DNA of 8,755 nucleotides, taken from assembly GCA_900555955.1 (NCBI GenBank), contig USNA01000030.1, positions 1 to 8,755 of the forward strand. The letters are read 5' to 3'. Each line of letters opens with the position of its first letter. The stretch's first letter is position 1. The notes below the pieces were generated by a model, which was not told the DNA's origin, did not search any database, and saw only the letters and a program-made list of their open reading frames with translations. A program made the position numbers and the translations under genes. The stretch comes from an uncultured Collinsella sp. (GTDB lineage Bacteria > Actinomycetota > Coriobacteriia > Coriobacteriales > Coriobacteriaceae). This document shows, in pieces, positions 5,517 to 8,755 of this stretch.

Positions 5517-5571
5517 AGTATCATCATCTGCGCAAATAAGCACGAAAGAGCATATTAGAGATTGAGAGCGT

Positions 5572-6954
5572 ATGGCTGACACCGTATCTAAGCACATTGA
5601 CATGACCACCGGCTCGCTGTGGCGCAATATTCCCCTGTTCGCCTTCCCCGTAGCCGCCACGAGCATCTTGGAGCAGCTGTCGAACCTCATCGCCACGGTC
5701 ATCATCGGTAACTTCTCGGGCGACCAGGGAACCCTCGCCATGGCGGCGGTCGGCTCCAATGTTCCGCTTACCAGTCTTATGCTCAACCTGTTTATTGGCA
5801 TGTCGCTTGGCTCCAACGTGGTCATCGCCAACGCTATCGGCCGCAACGATCAGAACATGGTCAAGCGCGCTGTCCATACCTCGATTTTAATGGCGCTCGT
5901 GGGCTTTGTCGTCATCGCACTGGGCGAGATCTTTGCCGAACCCATGCTCGCCGCGCTCAACGTTCCCGCCGAGACCATGCCGCTCGCTTCGCTCTACCTA
6001 CGCGTCTTTTTGCTCAGCATGCCCTCGATTTTGCTCTACAACTTTGAGGCCGCGATCTTCCGCTCCGTCGGCATCACCCGCATGCCGCTGCAGGCGCTTG
6101 CCGTGTCCACCGTTCTCAACATTGGCCTGGACCTCATCTTTGTCCCCATACTCCACTGGGGCGTCGCGGGCGTCGCCATCGCCACCGCCATCGCCTACAC
6201 CGTCAGCGCCGCTACGCTCTTTGTCCGCCTGCTCAAGACCGACTCCGTCGTCCGTGTCACCCCGCGCGACTTGGCTATCGACCCCGTCGCCCTCAAGCGC
6301 ATCGTCAAGATCGGCCTGCCCGCCGGCATCCAAAGCGCCGTCTTTGCCGTCGCCAACATCATCATCCAGTCCGCTATCAACAGCCTGGGCACCGAGGTCA
6401 TGGCGGCATCGAGCGCCGCCATGAGCTTGGAGTACGTATGCTACAACCTGCTCAACAGCTTTAGCCAGGCTTGCACCACCTTTGTGGGACAAAACCACGG
6501 TGCCCGCCAGATCGACCGTTGCACCAAGACGCTCAAGGTCTGCCTAGTCGAAGGCGGTATCGTCGCGCTCACCACAATTATCGTTATCGTTGGCCTGGGG
6601 CGCGAGATCTTGTCGCTGTTCAACAGCGATCCCAACATCGTCTCGATCGGCTATATCCGCGTATGTTCGATCTTCCCGGCGTACGCCTTTAGCATGTTCT
6701 ACGAAAACATGTCGGGCTACCTGCGCGGCTTTGGTATCTCGCTCACGCCGGCCCTCATCACCATGATCTGCGTCTGCGGCATCCGCTTCTATTGGGTGTT
6801 CTGCGTGTTCCCGCACTTCCGCACCTTTGCGAACATCATGATGGTCTACCCCATCAGCCTGGGCACCACGGCGTTCTTTATGGTCGTGGCGGTACTCCTT
6901 TGCCACCCGGCACGCACCTATCGCGCCACCCAAGCCAAAGCGACAGCCCGCTAA
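5572..6954 (+). CDS. MATE family efflux transporter
   Basis: Inner-membrane multidrug/toxin extrusion pump that exports cationic or other amphipathic compounds using a Na+ or H+ gradient. The 460 residues and about twelve hydrophobic segments fit the family. Two MatE repeats are seen: about 20-180 and 243-405. Repeat 1 has LFAFPVAATSILEQLSNLIATVIIGNF and SNVVIANAIGRND (81-93). The matching loop of repeat 2 is FVGQNHGARQIDR (304-316), the G-Q-N-x-G-A-R block being a hallmark. LNIGLDLIFVPILHWGVAGVAIATAIA (182-208) is also typical. It most resembles the MepA/YoeA-like group of Gram-positive bacteria. The start ATG 5572 has only a weak GAGAG upstream. No clean promoter is seen between the palindromic repeat and the start. 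It is divergent from rlmA and converges on the broken LysR gene, 27 bases apart. The substrate cannot be told. Confidence 0.93.
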   Translation: MADTVSKHIDMTTGSLWRNIPLFAFPVAATSILEQLSNLIATVIIGNFSGDQGTLAMAAVGSNVPLTSLMLNLFIGMSLGSNVVIANAIGRNDQNMVKRAVHTSILMALVGFVVIALGEIFAEPMLAALNVPAETMPLASLYLRVFLLSMPSILLYNFEAAIFRSVGITRMPLQALAVSTVLNIGLDLIFVPILHWGVAGVAIATAIAYTVSAATLFVRLLKTDSVVRVTPRDLAIDPVALKRIVKIGLPAGIQSAVFAVANIIIQSAINSLGTEVMAASSAAMSLEYVCYNLLNSFSQACTTFVGQNHGARQIDRCTKTLKVCLVEGGIVALTTIIVIVGLGREILSLFNSDPNIVSIGYIRVCSIFPAYAFSMFYENMSGYLRGFGISLTPALITMICVCGIRFYWVFCVFPHFRTFANIMMVYPISLGTTAFFMVVAVLLCHPARTYRATQAKATAR

Positions 6955-6981
6955 ACACCGCACTCAACGCCACGCCAATCA

Positions 6982-7849
6982 TTAATTGACAATATGCGAG
7001 CTCATATAGTCGATAAAGCGCCTCGTGGCGATGGGCATGGTGTCCCAGCTGCGCCAAGCCGCCACTACGTCGCGCGAGGGAGCATGCACGATGGGACGTA
7101 CGCGAATATCGGCCCGCATGCCCTCAACGGTACGGCGATATAGCATACTCACGCCTAGGCCCTCCTCCACCATCGCCATGATGGTGTAGTCGTCGGTAAC
7201 CTCGCTCGTCACATGCGGCGACAGCCCATGCGCCGCAAATGCATCGAGCACCAGACTCTGTTCGCCCTCATCCAGCAGCACAAACGGCTCGGACGCCAGG
7301 TCGGCGAGCGTCACCTTTTTCCTTTGCCGCCAGCGGATGCGCGGCCGGCAACAATGCCACCAACTCGTCGTGATAGACCACGCGCTTCTCGAGCCCAGCG
7401 GTAAATCCACGCGCCGTAAAGCAAAAGTCAACCACGCCATCGTGCACCCATTGAGCGTTGCGTGTGTAATCTCCCTGCTTGAGGGTAAAGTGCACCCCCG
7501 GGTGCAGGGCCCCAAAATCGCGGATCACGCGCGGCAATACGGTTCGACTCACGTTGGTAAACGTCGCGATGCGAATATCAGTCGACGAAAGCCCCAGCAG
7601 CTCCTGCCGCTTGCCCTCGAGCTCGGCCTCGGCGGTCACAATCTGGCGCAGGTACGGCAGATATTGTTTACCGTCGCGCGTAAGCGAAACGCCCTGCCTA
7701 CCGCGCTCGATAAGCGTGGTGCCCAGCTCGCGCTCGAGCGCCTTGACGGCCTGGCTCACCGCACTTTGCGTATAGCCCAACTCGTCCGCCGCGCGTTTCA
7801 GGCTGCCGCAATCGACCACCATACAAACAATCTGATACCGCGATGCCAT
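6982..7849 (-). pseudogene. LysR family transcriptional regulator, frameshifted
   Basis: DNA-binding regulator split into two frames. The 5' part (from ATG 7849, GGAGG about 5 bases upstream) gives the winged helix-turn-helix: CGSLKRAADELGYTQSAVSQAVKALERELGTTLIERG (14-50), then the start of the ligand-binding domain up to DELVALLPAAHPLAAKEK (about 178). That frame then turns into non-LysR sequence and stops at 7268. The rest continues one frame away as VTLADLASEPFVLLDEGEQ... to ...RRFIDYMSSHIVN, stop at 6982. The switch falls at an A5 run (T5 on the plus strand, 7316-7320). Removing one A joins ...AKEK to VTLADL... and gives 288 residues, the normal LysR length. So this is a one-base insertion: either a real inactivation or a sequencing error. 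The gene is divergent from the EamA permease, its likely target. Confidence 0.85.
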
Positions 7850-8007
7850 CGTGCCTCCACATCAATGCAGCCGTAAAACGTTTTGCCAGGGCTTTTCGCA
7901 TCTACTTTAGCGTTTCTTAATCATACTGAAGATACATTCGCTTTACTACATCCACATCTGGGAGCAGAATCCTTTTTACGAAACCGTTCTGTAACAAAAG
8001 GAGCCCC
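7850..8007. promoter_or_regulatory. Divergent lysR/eamA promoter region
   Basis: A 158-base gap between the divergent LysR and EamA start codons, the normal place for a LysR operator. It holds a 10-base palindrome AAAACGTTTT (7875-7884), 26 bases from the lysR start, and an A+T-richer stretch around 7895-7980 that stands out from the flanks. LysR sites of the T-N11-A type are too loose to fix by eye. No confident -35/-10 pair was found. GGAG at 8000-8003 is the eamA ribosome binding site. Confidence 0.4.
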
Positions 8008-8755
8008 ATGGATCGCAAAAAAGCAATCGCGCTCTCATTTTCCGTTCCCGTCGCATGGGGCTTTTCGTACCCCCTTATGAAGATCGGCATGGGCAGCATG
8101 AACGCCACGAGCATCGTCGCGCTACGCTGCATCATCGCCTTTGTGGCCTGCCTGCTGCTCTTCCACAAGCGCGCGTTCCGTATCAACCGCGACCTTATGG
8201 TCCGCGCCGCCATCATCGGCGCCATTATGGCAACCGAGCTCACCTGCATGTGCCTGGGCTCCAGCCTCACTTCTGCCTCCACTGCCGGCTTTTTGCAGAG
8301 CCTGACGGTCGTGATCGTGCCGTTTGCCAACGCCGCCCTGCTGCGCCGCGCCCCCGAACGCAAAGTGCTCGTCGGCACTGCCATCGTCACCTGCGGCATG
8401 TTGCTGCTCTCGGGCGCCGACTTCACCAGCCTGAACCCGGGCGCGATCATCATGCTGCTCTCCGCTTTTGTCTATGCCGGCCACATCATTGTGGCGAAGC
8501 GCTTTGTCGAAGATGTCGACCCACTTGCTCTGGGCGTTTGGCAGTTGGGCTTTGGCGGCTTGTTCTCGGGCATCGCCGCATGCGTCTTTGGCGGTTTCAC
8601 ACTTCCCAGTACGCCGGGCGAGATTGTGGTCGTCGTCGCGCTCGCACTCATCTGCTCTGCCTATGGCTTTATCACCCAGACGCTCGTGCAGCCCCACGTG
8701 CCCGCCGAGACCACCGGCTTTGCCTTCTCGCTCGAGCCGGTCTGCTCCGCCGTCT
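8008..8755 (+). CDS. EamA/DMT family permease (C-terminus outside window)
   Basis: Inner-membrane drug/metabolite transporter of the ten-helix EamA type; members export amino acids, sugars or other metabolites, and the substrate here is unknown. The 249 visible residues of an expected 290-300 are open to the right edge. Repeat 1 (about 7-136) starts with LSFSVPVAWGFSYPLMKIG and includes STAGFLQSLTVVIVPFANAALLRRAPERK (91-119), a typical EamA helix 4 with a polar loop. Repeat 2 (about 145 onward) contains LLSAFVYAGHIIVAKRF and ends in the window with ETTGFAFSLEPVCSAV, the conserved 'LEPV' helix. Hydrophobic segments alternate with short basic loops throughout. Start ATG 8008 has AAAGGAG about 5 bases upstream. 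It is divergent from the LysR gene, which probably controls it. Confidence 0.9.
   Translation, partial: MDRKKAIALSFSVPVAWGFSYPLMKIGMGSMNATSIVALRCIIAFVACLLLFHKRAFRINRDLMVRAAIIGAIMATELTCMCLGSSLTSASTAGFLQSLTVVIVPFANAALLRRAPERKVLVGTAIVTCGMLLLSGADFTSLNPGAIIMLLSAFVYAGHIIVAKRFVEDVDPLALGVWQLGFGGLFSGIAACVFGGFTLPSTPGEIVVVVALALICSAYGFITQTLVQPHVPAETTGFAFSLEPVCSAV

Noticed and set aside
5906..6498. Overlapping antisense and alternate-frame open frames of about 165-172 codons inside the MATE gene
   Set aside because: Compositional shadows of a G+C-rich membrane-protein gene; the products are low-complexity Ser/Pro- or Asp/Gly-rich sequences with no start signals.
7311..7325. Programmed frameshift in the LysR gene
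   Set aside because: Restoring the frame needs a +1 shift at A5 with no stop codon, rare codon or stimulatory structure nearby, and LysR regulators are not known for programmed frameshifting. A one-base insertion or sequence error is simpler.
1..8755. CRISPR array, tRNA, rRNA, phage or toxin-antitoxin modules
   Set aside because: No regularly spaced repeats, no cloverleaf-like sequence, no integrase or structural phage genes, and no paired small toxin and antitoxin genes were seen on either strand.

Overview
The window is about 60% G+C and gene-dense, with strong AAGGAG-type ribosome binding sites. The gene set is ordinary chromosomal housekeeping and transport. By gene content and the style of the small repeats it looks like the chromosome of a gut actinobacterium of the Coriobacteriia, for example a Collinsella relative. 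That assignment comes from memory of such genomes, not from a search.

Layout from left to right. (1) A minus-strand EF-G/TetM-like translation-factor GTPase runs off the left edge. Upstream of it is a roughly 300-base gap with several hairpins. (2) A minus-strand GNAT acetyltransferase with its own terminator is divergent from a plus-strand 98-residue zinc-ribbon-like protein; an operator-like inverted repeat lies between them. (3) Convergent to that is an RsmJ-type 16S rRNA methyltransferase on the minus strand, preceded by a 47-residue single-pass membrane protein. (4) A plus-strand small four-helix membrane protein follows, with a bidirectional terminator after it. (5) A minus-strand RlmA/TlrB-type 23S rRNA methyltransferase is divergent from a plus-strand MATE efflux pump. 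A 58-base perfect hairpin of the REP or miniature-element type sits between them, and a second REP-like hairpin lies just past the methyltransferase stop codon. (6) A minus-strand LysR regulator is broken by a one-base frameshift in an A5 run. It is divergent from a plus-strand EamA/DMT-family permease that runs off the right edge.

Three genes act on or resemble factors of the ribosome: the EF-G-like GTPase, RsmJ and RlmA. Two are multi-helix exporters or permeases. The LysR/EamA pair looks like a classic divergent regulator-target arrangement with the regulator interrupted in this sequence. I see no phage, CRISPR array, transposase, rRNA or tRNA. I do not see a clearly new multi-gene system. 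The most unusual points are the perfect REP-like hairpin in a divergent promoter region, the frameshifted LysR, and the TetM-like GTPase whose domain IV loop does not match true tetracycline-protection proteins.
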